Assembly: GCF_937888285.1 (NCBI RefSeq) | Contig: NZ_CALART010000035.1 | Location: forward strand, 1-27,526 | DNA length: 27,526 nucleotides | From: an uncultured Aquimonas sp. | GTDB taxonomy: Bacteria > Pseudomonadota > Gammaproteobacteria > Xanthomonadales > Xanthomonadaceae | Direction: 5' to 3' | Shown here: in pieces, positions 1-9,086 of the stretch | Numbering within the stretch: position 1 is the first letter of the stretch | Layout: every line of letters starts with the position of its first letter | Notes under the pieces: generated by a model | Databases searched by the model: none | Told to the model about the DNA's origin: nothing | What the model saw: the letters and a program-made list of their open reading frames with translations, nothing else | Made by a program: the position numbers and the translations under genes

Positions 1-480
1 ACTCAAAGAAAAGTGACTCGGGCCGGCCGAAGGACGGACCGAAAGCTCTTGCTCTGCGCTTCAAGCGACCAAGCGACCAAGCGAAACCGGGGCGAGCGTC
101 GAGCGCATGGTGGGCCAGGGCCCACCCTATGACAGCACCGAGGTCGGGCTGCCCGCACGCGGGAATGGCCATGGATGGCCATGCTTTGGGAGCGCGGAAG
201 GGCTGACCGAAAGCTCTTGCTCTGCGATTCAAGCGACAGAGCGACAGAGCGACAGAACCCCCAAGCAACACCGGGGCGAGTGCGAAGGCCATGGTGGGCC
301 AGGGCCCACCCTATGACAGCACCGAGGTCGGGCTGCCCGCACGCGGGAATGGCCATGGATGGCCATGCTTTGGGAGCGCGGAAGGGCTGACCGAAAGCTC
401 TTGCTCTTCGCCTCCAAACACCAAGCGACGAAGCAAGACCGAGGCGAGAGCGGAGCCCATGGTGGGCCAGGGCCCACCCT
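1..480 (+). repeat. REP-like repeat array, about 2.5 units
   Basis: Imperfect direct repeats. The palindromic core GGTGGGCCAGGGCCCACC is followed by CTATGACAGC and begins near 108, 292 and 462, giving spacings of about 184 and 170 bp. Each unit also carries an AAGCTCTTGCTCT segment (near 51, 211 and 395) and a GAAGC/CAAGCGAC-rich stretch. The first two complete units carry an extra insert with two ATGGCCATG-like steps. The same family, in the opposite orientation, returns at 18111-18230 and 21026-21650. The last copy ends exactly where the neighbouring minus-strand gene has its stop codon (479-481). Several short open frames across the array are products of the repeat and I do not call them genes. 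Confidence 0.85.
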
Positions 481-2512
481 AGGGGCTTGCCCACACCGTG
501 TAGAAGTCCGCGAACATGCGCGGATGCCGCGCCTCCAGCTCGGCCCAGGCCATCACGTCCTGCGGCAGTGCGTCCTGCTTCGGCAGCAGCGCCCGCTCGT
601 CCGGGCCCAGCTCCAGACCGCGGAAGCGCAGGCCTGCCGCGTGGATCTGCTGGGTCAGGCCGGGCAGATCGAGCGGCGTGGCGTCCCAGTCCAGCAGCAG
701 GGCGCGACAGGGACCGAGCGCATGGAACTCGGGAAGGGTGTGCAGCGCGCTGATCGGAGAACTCTCCGGCAGGTCGAGCAGCTGCGCGCGGGCCGTTCGC
801 AGATCGTCGCGGCCGGGGTCGAAGCCGATCGTCTGCAGGTGGGCGCGGGCGGCAGCCAGGGCGATGCGCAGGCGCGCGCTGGGCACCCGCAGCCGCAGCA
901 GTCCGCGCGGCGCCAGCCAGGGCTTGAGCTCGGCCAGACGCGCCTGCAGCGGGCCCTTTGGCAGCAGCAGGCGTCCGCTGTCGATGACGGTGTATCCGCC
1001 CGAGCCGGCGGCCTCCAGGCCGCCACGCCCCACGCTCAGCTGCGGCAGGCGAAGGCGCTGGGCCTGTTCGGCCAGCGCGGCGGCGAGCGCGGCATCGGGC
1101 TCCAGTGCGCGCAGGCTGGCGCCGCGCAGGCGCAGGGCCAGCTCGAAGGCCCATTCGCCGTGGCCGGCGGCCAACGCCAGCACACGCGGGTTGCCCAGCT
1201 TGGGCAGGCGCGGCAGCGCAAAAGGGGCAATGCGCTCGGCCAGGTAGTCGGCCAGCGCCAGCCCGCGCGGACTCGCTGGAAGATGGGTCCAGCGGAGACT
1301 GGGCAGGGGGCCGGGGTCGGCCGCCGCCTGCGCCAGCAGGGCCTGCACCGGGGCGGGACCACCGCGCGGCTTCAGCGCCTCGAAAGCGGCGATCTCGGCG
1401 ATTGGTCGATAGGCGAGCAGCGCCGGCAGCCAGGCCACCGGCCAGGGTTCCTGCCGCGCCAACGTCGCCTGCAGGCGGCTGCGCAGGGCTTTGACCGCGC
1501 CGCGCTCGGCTTCGGTTTCCGGCCACACGTGGTGCTGGCGCAGGGCGTGCGCGGCCAGCGCACACAGGAAGGACAGCAACAGGTCGTCAAGCGGTGCCTC
1601 GACACTGCTGCGCGCAGCCCGCTCGAACAGAATCCCGCGCAGCTGCGCCAGCAGGCGCTGCAGGTCGCGATCGGGCAGCACCGGCTGGCGCAGCAGGGCG
1701 CGCACCAGCGGGTTGCCGTACACAGCCGCGCCCAGGCGCAGGTCGGAGGCGCTGTGCGGCGGCAGCGGCTGTGGCCAGGCATCGCGTACGCGCTCAAGCC
1801 AGACCCGCGTGCGCGGATCCGCGTGCAGGGCCTCGCAGGCCGGCCGCAGCAGGCGCCGCGGCGGCGCCCATGGGGTGTCGAGCGCACGCACCAGCAGGGC
1901 GGGATCGATGGACTCAGACAGGGCGACGCCCGCTTCAGCGCGACGGCGCAGCAGCAGACCGGCCCAGGCCTCGCCGGCGGCCAGCGGGCGCGGGTCATCC
2001 CGCAGCAGCGCGGCCAGTTCCGCCTGCGCGGTGTCGAGCTGTCCTGCAGCGGCCCTCAACAGCGCGTGATGTGCGCGGTTGCCGCTGTGCTCGGGACGCA
2101 GCTGCAGGGCGCGCGCGCTGTCGACCAGCGCTTCCTCGAAACGTCCCAGCTCGGCCAGCAGTGCACTGCGGTGGAAGAACAGTTCGGCGTCGGCGGGCGC
2201 GCGCTCAAGGGCGCGGTCGATCTCCTCAAGCGCCGACTGCGGCCCGCTCTGGCTGCGCCGCACTTCGGCAAGGATGGCGTGGGCCTCCGCACAGCCCGGG
2301 TCGATCTCCAACGCACGCGCAGCCAGGGCTCGAGCCTCCTCGTGGCGGCCCTTGAGCACCAGCACGGTGGCGAGGTTGGACAGCACGGACACGCGCTCGG
2401 GCACCAGCGTCAGCGCCTCGCGGTACAGGGCCTCAGCCTCGTCCAGGCGGCCGCGCTGGTGGTAGTCCAAGGCCGTGAAGAACAGGTCCTTGGCGCGTTC
2501 GGTGGGGTCCAT
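479..2512 (-). CDS. TPR protein with C-terminal methyltransferase-like domain
   Basis: 677 residues from ATG at 2510-2512. Residues about 5-150 are tetratricopeptide repeats, with the pattern RGRLDEAEALYREAL, then GRHEEARALAARAL, then GRFEEALVDSARAL. Residues about 440-580 resemble a class I SAM methyltransferase core: LALAAGHGEWAFELAL stands where motif I is expected, but the usual acidic GxGxG form is degenerate. The end, CRALLLDW...HPRMFADFYTVW, matches the tail I associate with TPR-methyltransferase fusions whose homologues end in F-x-G-M-Y-x-F-W. Role inferred: protein-protein scaffold with a possibly inactive methyltransferase. The start was chosen because the first TPR begins at once; an in-frame ATG at 2570-2572 would add 20 residues. 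There is no clear Shine-Dalgarno. The stop falls at the edge of the repeat array. It is divergent from the sigma factor gene. Confidence 0.8.
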   Translation of the reverse strand: MDPTERAKDLFFTALDYHQRGRLDEAEALYREALTLVPERVSVLSNLATVLVLKGRHEEARALAARALEIDPGCAEAHAILAEVRRSQSGPQSALEEIDRALERAPADAELFFHRSALLAELGRFEEALVDSARALQLRPEHSGNRAHHALLRAAAGQLDTAQAELAALLRDDPRPLAAGEAWAGLLLRRRAEAGVALSESIDPALLVRALDTPWAPPRRLLRPACEALHADPRTRVWLERVRDAWPQPLPPHSASDLRLGAAVYGNPLVRALLRQPVLPDRDLQRLLAQLRGILFERAARSSVEAPLDDLLLSFLCALAAHALRQHHVWPETEAERGAVKALRSRLQATLARQEPWPVAWLPALLAYRPIAEIAAFEALKPRGGPAPVQALLAQAAADPGPLPSLRWTHLPASPRGLALADYLAERIAPFALPRLPKLGNPRVLALAAGHGEWAFELALRLRGASLRALEPDAALAAALAEQAQRLRLPQLSVGRGGLEAAGSGGYTVIDSGRLLLPKGPLQARLAELKPWLAPRGLLRLRVPSARLRIALAAARAHLQTIGFDPGRDDLRTARAQLLDLPESSPISALHTLPEFHALGPCRALLLDWDATPLDLPGLTQQIHAAGLRFRGLELGPDERALLPKQDALPQDVMAWAELEARHPRMFADFYTVWASP

Positions 2513-2762
2513 CGGTGGCTGCGTGCGCGGTTCGAGGCCGACTAGGGTGCACCATTCCCGCAGTGTCGGCATCCAGCTACGCGCGCCCGGCGCAGCCATC
2601 GCCCGCCACGATCGCGCCTGCTCCTCGGCATGCACTGGCGCTTGCGGCGACGCGGCGGCGCCCGTTGAGATCCGTAAGCGCGCCGGCGGGGTTTTGGCTA
2701 CCCTGCCGTGCGCGCCGGCTGACCGAGCCTCGGCGGCAGGAGTGGCGAGCGGAGGTCGGGCG
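2513..2762. promoter_or_regulatory. divergent intergenic region, TPR gene / sigma factor
   Basis: A 250-bp spacer between divergent genes, so it should hold promoters for both. A T-rich interruption, GGGGTTTTGGCTACCCTG (about 2691-2708), is the only AT-leaning stretch and contains a possible extended -10 (TGGCTACCCT) toward the sigma gene. No convincing -35 accompanies it. GGAGGT at 2751-2756 is the ribosome binding site of the sigma gene, 6 nt before its ATG. Confidence 0.35.
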
Positions 2763-3335
2763 ATGATCGAAGCCGAGGAGCTGCAGCCGCCAGCGATCAC
2801 CCGCCTGCTTCGACAGTGGCAGGGCGGCGATGCGTCGGCTCGCGAACGACTGGTCGAAGCCGTGTACGGGCAGGTGCGGGCGATCGCCCAGCGCAGCGCG
2901 CGCGCCCTGCCCGGCGGCAGCCTGTCGGCGACCGAGCTGGCGCACGAGGCCCTGCTGCGACTGCTGGAGGCCGAGGCCAGCTGGGAAGACCGTCGGCACT
3001 TCTTCAACGTCGTCGCCCAGGCCACCCGCCAGGTGCTGGTGGATGCGGCGCGTCGACGCCTGCGCGACAAGCGCGGCGGCGGCGCCGTACCGCTCAGCCT
3101 GTCGGCGGCCGATGGCGTGGCCTGCGAGGAGGACGCCACCCTGCTGCGCCTGCACGAGGCGCTGGAAGCGCTGGCGCGGCAGGACGGGCGACGCGCGCAG
3201 GCGCTGGAGTTGACCTATTTCGCTGGCCTTGACCGCGAGCAGGTGGCGCGCGCGCTGTGCGTCTCGGTGCCTACCGTCGACCGCGACCTGCGCTTCGGTC
3301 GCGCTTGGCTGAAACAGGCCCTGGAGTCGGAGTGA
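2763..3335 (+). CDS. ECF-type RNA polymerase sigma factor (Sig-70_X6-like)
   Basis: 190 residues. The ATG at 2763 was chosen over longer frames because GGAGGT lies 6 nt upstream and family similarity begins there. Region 2 is residues about 10-95 (LLRQWQGGDASARERLVEAVY, then SLSATELAHEALLRLLE, then DRRHFFNVVAQATRQVLVDAARRR). Region 4 helix-turn-helix is residues about 130-187 (ALELTYFAGLDREQVARALCVSVPTVDRDLRFGRAWL). This matches the sigma-70 subfamily I know as Sig-70_X6 (Sigma70_ECF), which typically sits directly before a Ser/Thr kinase in Xanthomonads, as here (90-bp gap). It directs core RNA polymerase to specific promoters. Inferred to be controlled by the following kinase, since no anti-sigma factor gene is present. 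Confidence 0.9.
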   Translation: MIEAEELQPPAITRLLRQWQGGDASARERLVEAVYGQVRAIAQRSARALPGGSLSATELAHEALLRLLEAEASWEDRRHFFNVVAQATRQVLVDAARRRLRDKRGGGAVPLSLSAADGVACEEDATLLRLHEALEALARQDGRRAQALELTYFAGLDREQVARALCVSVPTVDRDLRFGRAWLKQALESE

Positions 3336-3425
3336 ATCCTCGAGTGACGGCTGCGCCTGATCCGATCGCCCGCGCCGCGACGTACATCCGATCACTCCCA
3401 TCCGCGCCCCACAGGCCGATCCCCC

Positions 3426-6188
3426 ATGTCCGAGCCCGCGCCCTCGCTTGATGTGCTCGCAGCCCACTTCGACGCGCTGGTGGCGCTGCCGCCGGCAGCG
3501 CGCGCCGAGGCGCTGGCCGCACTCGCGCTCACGCCCGCGGAGCGGCACGCGCTGGTGGGCCTGCTGCGCGCCGACGAGGACGCCGAGACGGTGATCCGCG
3601 GCGCGCTGGCAGCCACCGCCTTGCGGCTGGAAAGTGAACGCCCCGCGGCCAGCGCAGGCAGCCGCATCGGCCCCTGGGAAGTGCTGCGCGAACTCGGCGC
3701 CGGCGGTATGGGCACGGTGTTCGAGGTGCAGCGCGTGGACGGCGGCTACCGCCAGCGCGGCGCGCTCAAGCTGCTGCGCGGATTTCCCACCGAGGACGGC
3801 CGCCGCAGGATCCGCCAGGAGCGGCAGGTGCTGGCTAGCCTGGAGCACCCCTGGATCGCCCGCCTGATCGACGGCGGCGAGCTCGCCGACGGACAGCCCT
3901 ACTTCGTCATGGAGTACGTCGAGGGCGAGGACGTCTGCGCCCATGCCGCCCGCCAACACCTGGACCGCGGCGCGCGGGTGGCGCTGGTGCAGCGCATCGC
4001 CGAAGCGGTGGCACACGCCCATCAGCGGCTGGTGATCCATCGCGACCTCAAGCCCTCGAACGTGTTGGTGGCCGCCGACGGCACGCCGCGCGTGCTCGAC
4101 TTCGGCGTGGCCAAGCTGGTCGATGTCGGCGGCGACAGCCGCGACACCTCGACGCGGGTGTGGACGCCGGGCTATGCCAGCCCCGAACAGTCCGCCGGCC
4201 GCGCGGTGACCACCGCCACCGACGTGTTTTCGCTGGGCATGCTGCTGCGCGAGCTGCTTGAAGCGCGCCGGCCCGACGGCGGCGCCAGCGCGGCGGGGCT
4301 GCTGCCGGTGGCGCTGGATGCCGACCTGCGCGCGATCCTCGCCCAGGCCACCGCGCCAGAGGCGAGCGAGCGCTATCCCAGCGTCGAGGCCCTGCGCGAC
4401 GAGCTGCAGCGCTGGCGCGAGGGCCGGCCGGTGCGGGCGATGCGGCCGCGCCCGCTGTACCGGCTGTCGCGCTTCGCCCGCCGCCATCGCGGCAGCGTCA
4501 GCATTGCCGTGCTGGTGCTGCTGGCCCTGCTGCTGTTCCTGTGGCGGCTGGGCGTGGAGCGCGACCGCGCGCTGGCGGCCGAGGCCCGCGCCGAGCAGCA
4601 GCGTGCGCTGGCCGAACAGTCGGCCGCGCAGGCCCAGGCCACGCTCAATTTCTTCAGCGGCCTGCTGCTGGAGCTGTCGCCCGACGGCGATGTCGACGCC
4701 CCGATCACCCTGCGCCGCATGCTGGAGCGCGGCGCCGATCGGGTCCGCCGCGAGCTGCCGCAGGGCGCCTCCGAAGTCGCCCTCGTCAATGCCTACCTGG
4801 GTTCGCTGCACGCGATGCTGGGCGAGGCGACGCAGGCCGAGCCGCTGCTGCGCGACAGCCTGCAGGCGCTGTCGGAGCAGGGCCTGGACCGCGGGCCGGC
4901 CTATGCGCGCGCCGCCTCGCAGTACGCGCAGCTGCTAGTCGACCTCGGCCGTCTGCCGGAAGCCACGCCTTGGCTGGAGCGCGCCGAGCGCGCCTACGCG
5001 GCCCTGCCCAGCGCGGACGCGCGGGCGATGGCGACAGCCCAGCGCGTGCAGGCGGCCACCTATGCCGAGCGCTTCGACGAGGCCGAGCGCGAAGCGCGGC
5101 TCGGCCTCACGGTCGCACTGCGAGAGCGCGCCAGCGCCGATGCGGTGGCCACGCTCGATCAGCAGCTGGCCGGCGCGCTGAACTCGCAGGCGCGCTCGGC
5201 CGAGGCCGCCGACGCCGCCGCCGCCGGGCTGGCCCGACTGCGCGAGGCCGGGCTCGGCAACTCGCTGTTCGCCTACCAGTTCGAGTTCGAAGCCGGCCGC
5301 GCGCGGCTTGGTCTGGGCGAAGCGCAGACCGCGCTGGACCACTTCGATCGTGCCCGCGCCCTGTACGTGCAGGCGCGCGGCGAAGGCGGCCTGCTGCGGA
5401 TCATCGTCGACGAGTGGCGGATGAGTGCCCTGCAGGCGCTCGGTCGGCCGGCCGAGGTGCGCGCGCTGGCCGAGCAGGTGCAGGCCGACTGGCAGGGCCT
5501 GGGCCGGGCGCCCGATGCGCTGTCGCGCTGGATTCTGGCGCATGCGCGCCTGTCCGAGGGCGACCTGGTCGGCGCACGCGCCGACGTCGAAGCTCTACTC
5601 GCCGATGCCAGCGGCTTTGCGGGGCTACAGCCCGGCCAGGCCGATCGCGTGCGCTGGGGCGCGGCGCGCGTGCTGGCTTTGGGCGGCGCTGCGGCGCGCG
5701 CGAAAACCTTGATTGCGGACGGGCTCGGAGCCGCAACATCAAGCGACGGCGAGAACCCTTCGGCCGAGCGCTGGCGCCTGCTGGCGGTCGAGGTGCAGCT
5801 GCTGGATGGCGAGGCCGAAGCAGCCGCCCGCGCACTGGACGCACTGGAAGCCGAGGCCGGCGGCGCCCTGGCGCTGCGCGAGCGTCAGGGCCTGCACGCG
5901 GCGCGGCTGCAGGCGCAGGTGCGCACGGCCAGCGATGCGCTTGAGGCCGCGGGCGAAGCGCTGGACTGGGCCGTGCAGCAGACCCGAACCGCCGCTGCGC
6001 TGGAGCTGGCACGGCTGGCGGTCGATCGCGTCGACTGGCTGCGCGCCCGCGGCGAACGCGCCGCCGCGGCAGGCCTGCTGGGCACACACCTGCCCGAGCT
6101 GCGCGCGCGGCTGCGCAACGAGCAGCCGGACCGGGCCCGCGCCGAGGCGCTGGCGGCTTCGCTGGGGCTGGAGCTCGCGCCGCGCTGA
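3426..6188 (+). CDS. membrane serine/threonine protein kinase with TPR C-terminal region
   Basis: 920 residues. A PknB-type kinase domain lies at about residues 82-332. It has a glycine loop GAGGMGTVF (91-99), a lysine in ALKLL (115), the catalytic HRDLKPSN (205-212), DFGVAKL (225-231) and activation-segment end TPGYASPEQ (248-256). All catalytic residues are present, so it should be active. A single transmembrane helix (about 357-374, SIAVLVLLALLLFLW) follows an Arg-rich stretch, placing the kinase in the cytoplasm and the remaining roughly 540 residues in the periplasm. That part is helical and TPR-like (LLRDSLQALSEQGLDRGPAYARAASQYAQLL and similar), probably a sensor or scaffold. It lies 90 bp after the sigma factor and before an exported propeller gene, forming a likely operon. 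Phosphorylation target is unknown; the sigma factor is the obvious candidate. Confidence 0.93.
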   Translation: MSEPAPSLDVLAAHFDALVALPPAARAEALAALALTPAERHALVGLLRADEDAETVIRGALAATALRLESERPAASAGSRIGPWEVLRELGAGGMGTVFEVQRVDGGYRQRGALKLLRGFPTEDGRRRIRQERQVLASLEHPWIARLIDGGELADGQPYFVMEYVEGEDVCAHAARQHLDRGARVALVQRIAEAVAHAHQRLVIHRDLKPSNVLVAADGTPRVLDFGVAKLVDVGGDSRDTSTRVWTPGYASPEQSAGRAVTTATDVFSLGMLLRELLEARRPDGGASAAGLLPVALDADLRAILAQATAPEASERYPSVEALRDELQRWREGRPVRAMRPRPLYRLSRFARRHRGSVSIAVLVLLALLLFLWRLGVERDRALAAEARAEQQRALAEQSAAQAQATLNFFSGLLLELSPDGDVDAPITLRRMLERGADRVRRELPQGASEVALVNAYLGSLHAMLGEATQAEPLLRDSLQALSEQGLDRGPAYARAASQYAQLLVDLGRLPEATPWLERAERAYAALPSADARAMATAQRVQAATYAERFDEAEREARLGLTVALRERASADAVATLDQQLAGALNSQARSAEAADAAAAGLARLREAGLGNSLFAYQFEFEAGRARLGLGEAQTALDHFDRARALYVQARGEGGLLRIIVDEWRMSALQALGRPAEVRALAEQVQADWQGLGRAPDALSRWILAHARLSEGDLVGARADVEALLADASGFAGLQPGQADRVRWGAARVLALGGAAARAKTLIADGLGAATSSDGENPSAERWRLLAVEVQLLDGEAEAAARALDALEAEAGGALALRERQGLHAARLQAQVRTASDALEAAGEALDWAVQQTRTAAALELARLAVDRVDWLRARGERAAAAGLLGTHLPELRARLRNEQPDRARAEALAASLGLELAPR

Positions 6189-6254
6189 GCCGCGCGTGAT
6201 GGGATCCCGCACGCAAGGGCGTAGCAGACAGGGCACCTCTCTGGAGTCCGCCCC

Positions 6255-7550
6255 ATGCGCCCTGCCTGTTCGTTCGTCTGTCTCGTTGTTTCCGCCGCGC
6301 TATGGGCCGGCGCCGCACAGGCGCAGTCCTACGCCTTCTTCCGTGTCGATGGCCCCGGCGGCGTGCAGGCCAACGGCGGTGTCTTCGAGCCCGCGCTGTC
6401 GGCCGACGGCCGCGTGCTGGTCTTCAACGTCGGCAGCGGCAGCCTGCTCTCGGGCGGCGCTTCCGGCGCCCAGGTGATCGCACTCGATCTCGGCAGCGGC
6501 GTGCTGTCGGTGGTCAGCGGCACGCCCGGCGGCCAGGCCTCGGCGGCCTCGACCGTCAACGAGAAGGCGGTGGCCTCGGCCAACGGCCGCTTCGTCGCCT
6601 TCGACACGGCCTCGTCGACCTACACCGGCGGCGCGGCCGGCGTGCATGTGGTGCGCATCGACCGCGTCACCGGCATGGCCGCCCTGGTCAACCTCACCGC
6701 CAGCGGCACTCTGCCAACGGGCACGCTGTCCCGCGTGGGCGGCATTTCAGGCGATGGCCGCTACGTCGCGTTCAGCTCCAACGCCAGCGGCCTGGTGGCG
6801 GGCGACGCGGGCTCATCGAGCTTCGCCGTCTACGTGCGCGACCTGAGCTCAGGCACGACCCAGCGCATCGACCTCACGCCGGGCGGCGGCCCGGGCAACG
6901 GCGGCGCCGGCAGCGAGCGGCCGACGATCAGCGAGGACGGCCGCTGGGTGGCCTTCGCCAGCAGCGCCAGCAACCTGCTGGGCACGCCGACCAGCGGCTC
7001 GGTGCGCATCTACCTGCGCGATCGGATCGCCGGCACCACCAGCCAGGCCAGTCTGGGCCCGGGCGGCAGCGATCTGAGCGGCGCGCGCAACCCGGTGATC
7101 TCGCCCGATGCCAGCCTCGTGGTGTTCGGTTCGACCGCGGGCGGCGCCAGCGCCACCCAGCTGTGGGTGCGCCGTCTGAACCAGCCGGCCGCCGTCGCGG
7201 TGCCCGCCGCTGCCGGCATGGGGATCTGCGACAGCGCGCGGATCAGCAACACGGGCCTGGTGATCGCGCAGTGCCGGCGCGGTGTCGGCCAGCCCGCGCA
7301 GGCCTATGCCTGGTCGCTGGCCCAGCCCACCCTGCCGCCCGAGCTGATCAGCGGCAGCGATGCCGGCAACACCGTGCCCGGCAACGGAACGAGCGGCGTA
7401 CGCGTGGCGGTCAGCCGCGACGCCAGCGTGTTCGCCTTCGACTCGCTGGCCAGTGACCTGGTCAGCGGCGACAGCAACAACGCCAGCGACGTCTTCGTCT
7501 ACGCCCTGCCGGCGGTGCTGGAGGGGCTGTTCTCGGATGGGTTCGAGTAG
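6255..7550 (+). CDS. exported TolB/PD40-like beta-propeller protein with GFE tail
   Basis: 431 residues with a signal peptide (about 1-23, cleavage after GAAQA). Repeated PD40/WD40-like strands follow: ALSADGRVLVFN, VASANGRFVAFD, GISGDGRYVAFSSN, TISEDGRWVAFASS, VISPDASLVVFGS and AVSRDASVFAFDS. These make at least six blades of a propeller. It should act outside the cytoplasm; ligand unknown. The C-terminus LFSDGFE shares the short tail found on four other exported proteins here. It begins 66 nt after the kinase stop, with CTGGAG at 6241-6246 as a weak ribosome binding site, and is probably the last gene of the sigma-kinase operon. It converges on the decarboxylase with only 19 nt between stop codons and no obvious terminator. 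Confidence 0.85.
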   Translation: MRPACSFVCLVVSAALWAGAAQAQSYAFFRVDGPGGVQANGGVFEPALSADGRVLVFNVGSGSLLSGGASGAQVIALDLGSGVLSVVSGTPGGQASAASTVNEKAVASANGRFVAFDTASSTYTGGAAGVHVVRIDRVTGMAALVNLTASGTLPTGTLSRVGGISGDGRYVAFSSNASGLVAGDAGSSSFAVYVRDLSSGTTQRIDLTPGGGPGNGGAGSERPTISEDGRWVAFASSASNLLGTPTSGSVRIYLRDRIAGTTSQASLGPGGSDLSGARNPVISPDASLVVFGSTAGGASATQLWVRRLNQPAAVAVPAAAGMGICDSARISNTGLVIAQCRRGVGQPAQAYAWSLAQPTLPPELISGSDAGNTVPGNGTSGVRVAVSRDASVFAFDSLASDLVSGDSNNASDVFVYALPAVLEGLFSDGFE

Positions 7551-7569
7551 CGTCTTCCGCAGGCTCGAC

Positions 7570-8817
7570 TCACACCAGCGCCTCCACCACTTCCGGATGC
7601 CCCAGGAACTCGCGCGGGCTCGCGGTCTTGCCGTAGGCACCGGACTGGAACACCACCACCAGATCACCCTCCTGCGCCACGCCCAGATCAGCGCGGTCGG
7701 CGAGCAGGTCGAGCGGCGTGCACAGCGGGCCGACCACGCTGGCGGTTTCGCGATCGCCGGGTCGCGCATTGACCATGGCCGGATAGTTCTTGCGCAGCAC
7801 CTGTCCGAAGTTGCCGCTGGCGGCGAGGTGGTGGTGCATGCCGCCGTCGCAGACGAGGAAGACCTGCCCGCGCGAGAGCTTGCGGTCGATCACCCGCGCC
7901 ACGTAGACGCCGGCCTCGCCCGCCAGATAGCGGCCGAGCTCCAGCACCAGATGGCCCTGCGGAAACTCGCGGGCGCAGCGCTCGGCGAGACCGTGCAGGC
8001 AGTCGGCCACCGGCGCGAGCTCAAGCGGCGTATCCGCGAGCGTGTACGGGATGCCGAAGCCGCCGCCGAGGTTCAGGCTGCGCACCGGCGCCGGCAGCTG
8101 CTCGGCCCAGCCGAGGATCAGCTCGTAGCTCCTGGTCTGCGCCTCGACAATCGCCTCGGCCTTCAGGTTCTGCGAGCCGGCGTAGAGGTGGAAACCCTCG
8201 AAGGCCAGCCCGAGCGCGCGGATCTCGGCCAGCAGATCCGGCACCCGTTCGGCATCGACGCCGAACTGCTTGGCGCCGCCGCCCATGCGCATGCCCGAAG
8301 CCTTCAACTCGAAAGGCGGGTTGATGCGGATCGCCACCCGCGCGGCCTCGCCGCTGGCGTCGCTGGCCTGGGCGAGCGCGCGCAGCTCGCGGAAGCTCTC
8401 GATGTTGATCAGGATGCCCGCGGCCTGCGCCTGCTTCAGATCGGCATCGCTCTTGCCCGGGCCGGCGAAGCTGACGTGCTGCGCGTCCATGCCGGCATCG
8501 AGTGCAACGCGCAGCTCGCCGACCGAAGCCACGTCCAGCCCGTCGGTGAGTCCCGCCATGTGCGCGACCACCGCCGGCATCGGGTTGCACTTCACCGCGT
8601 AGTGCAGGTGCACGGCTGGCGGCAGCACGCCACGCAGCTGCGCGACCCGCGCGCTCAGCCGGCTGCGGTCGTAGACGTAGCAGGGCGTGCGGCCGATGGC
8701 GTCGACCACCCGCGACAGCGGGCGCCCGCCGATCAGCAGTTCGCCGCGGGCGTCCACGCGCCAGGGCAGGCCCTGGGCCCAGGGCAGTTCGAGTTCGGGG
8801 CTGGAGGGCTGGATCAT
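7570..8817 (-). CDS. PLP-dependent decarboxylase, exosortase A system-associated type
   Basis: 415 residues in the ornithine/diaminopimelate decarboxylase fold III family. The PLP lysine is in HYAVKCNPM (K76), the phosphate-binding glycines in LGGGFGIPY (about 250), the ELGRYLAGEAG strand follows at about 292, and the catalytic cysteine is in GPLCTPLDLL (about 366). A PLP-bound amino acid is presumably decarboxylated. The run ELLIGGRPLSRVV, the GGMHHHLAASGNFGQVLRKNYP segment and the SGAYGKTASPREFLGHP end match what I recall of the exosortase A-associated decarboxylase (TIGR03099) rather than LysA. I chose ATG 8815-8817; an in-frame ATG at 8845-8847 would add 10 residues but would put the CRP-like site at 8831-8846 inside the gene. 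Two exosortase A-type hydrolase genes lie 3.6 kb away. Confidence 0.88.
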   Translation of the reverse strand: MIQPSSPELELPWAQGLPWRVDARGELLIGGRPLSRVVDAIGRTPCYVYDRSRLSARVAQLRGVLPPAVHLHYAVKCNPMPAVVAHMAGLTDGLDVASVGELRVALDAGMDAQHVSFAGPGKSDADLKQAQAAGILINIESFRELRALAQASDASGEAARVAIRINPPFELKASGMRMGGGAKQFGVDAERVPDLLAEIRALGLAFEGFHLYAGSQNLKAEAIVEAQTRSYELILGWAEQLPAPVRSLNLGGGFGIPYTLADTPLELAPVADCLHGLAERCAREFPQGHLVLELGRYLAGEAGVYVARVIDRKLSRGQVFLVCDGGMHHHLAASGNFGQVLRKNYPAMVNARPGDRETASVVGPLCTPLDLLADRADLGVAQEGDLVVVFQSGAYGKTASPREFLGHPEVVEALV

Positions 8818-9086
8818 AGCGGTCGCGTTGTGTGACGGGGCGCACATTGTGCCGGATCAGGCCGCGCAGCGCGGCCCTGCTCGGGGCCAGGCAGCCTGCT
8901 GCGCGCTGAACGCGCAGCCTGCGCGACGGGCCGGACTGCGAACCCGCCCGGCAGCGCAAACCGGCCTCGCTTCACTGTTCCGCACATGCATGGCGCAAGG
9001 GCGAAGCCTCTCACAGTTGTTCACAGGAACTGTCACGATTCTTGGCCGCACCGCGCCGGCACCACCCGGCGCCCTGCCCCTGACCG
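8818..9086. promoter_or_regulatory. divergent intergenic region, decarboxylase / beta-helix gene
   Basis: About 270 bp between divergent genes, so promoters for both are expected. It contains an inverted repeat ACAGTT-N9-AACTGT (9013-9033) overlapping two direct TCACAG steps 10 bp apart, a plausible regulator site for the beta-helix genes. It also has several GC-rich imperfect stem-loops around 8860-8940. No convincing -35/-10 pair was seen. Confidence 0.35.
8831..8846 (-). promoter_or_regulatory. CRP/Clp-like operator before decarboxylase gene
   Basis: TGTGA-N6-GCACA, one mismatch from the classic CRP family pattern TGTGA-N6-TCACA. In Xanthomonads that pattern is bound by Clp, a CRP homologue reported to respond to cyclic di-GMP. 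It ends 13 nt before the chosen start codon of the decarboxylase, a position more compatible with repression than activation. The site could be chance; a second such site lies at 10580-10595. Confidence 0.4.

Noticed and set aside
359..2545. 728-residue plus-strand frame opposite the TPR gene
   Set aside because: Gln/Arg/Ala-rich, no domains, begins inside the repeat array; the minus strand has recognisable TPRs.
2577..4811. 744-residue minus-strand frame across sigma factor and kinase
   Set aside because: Antisense to two proteins with complete motifs; no family resemblance.
7570..8817. lysA (diaminopimelate decarboxylase)
   Set aside because: Shares the fold and catalytic residues, but sequence details and the nearby hydrolase pair fit the exosortase A-associated decarboxylase better.
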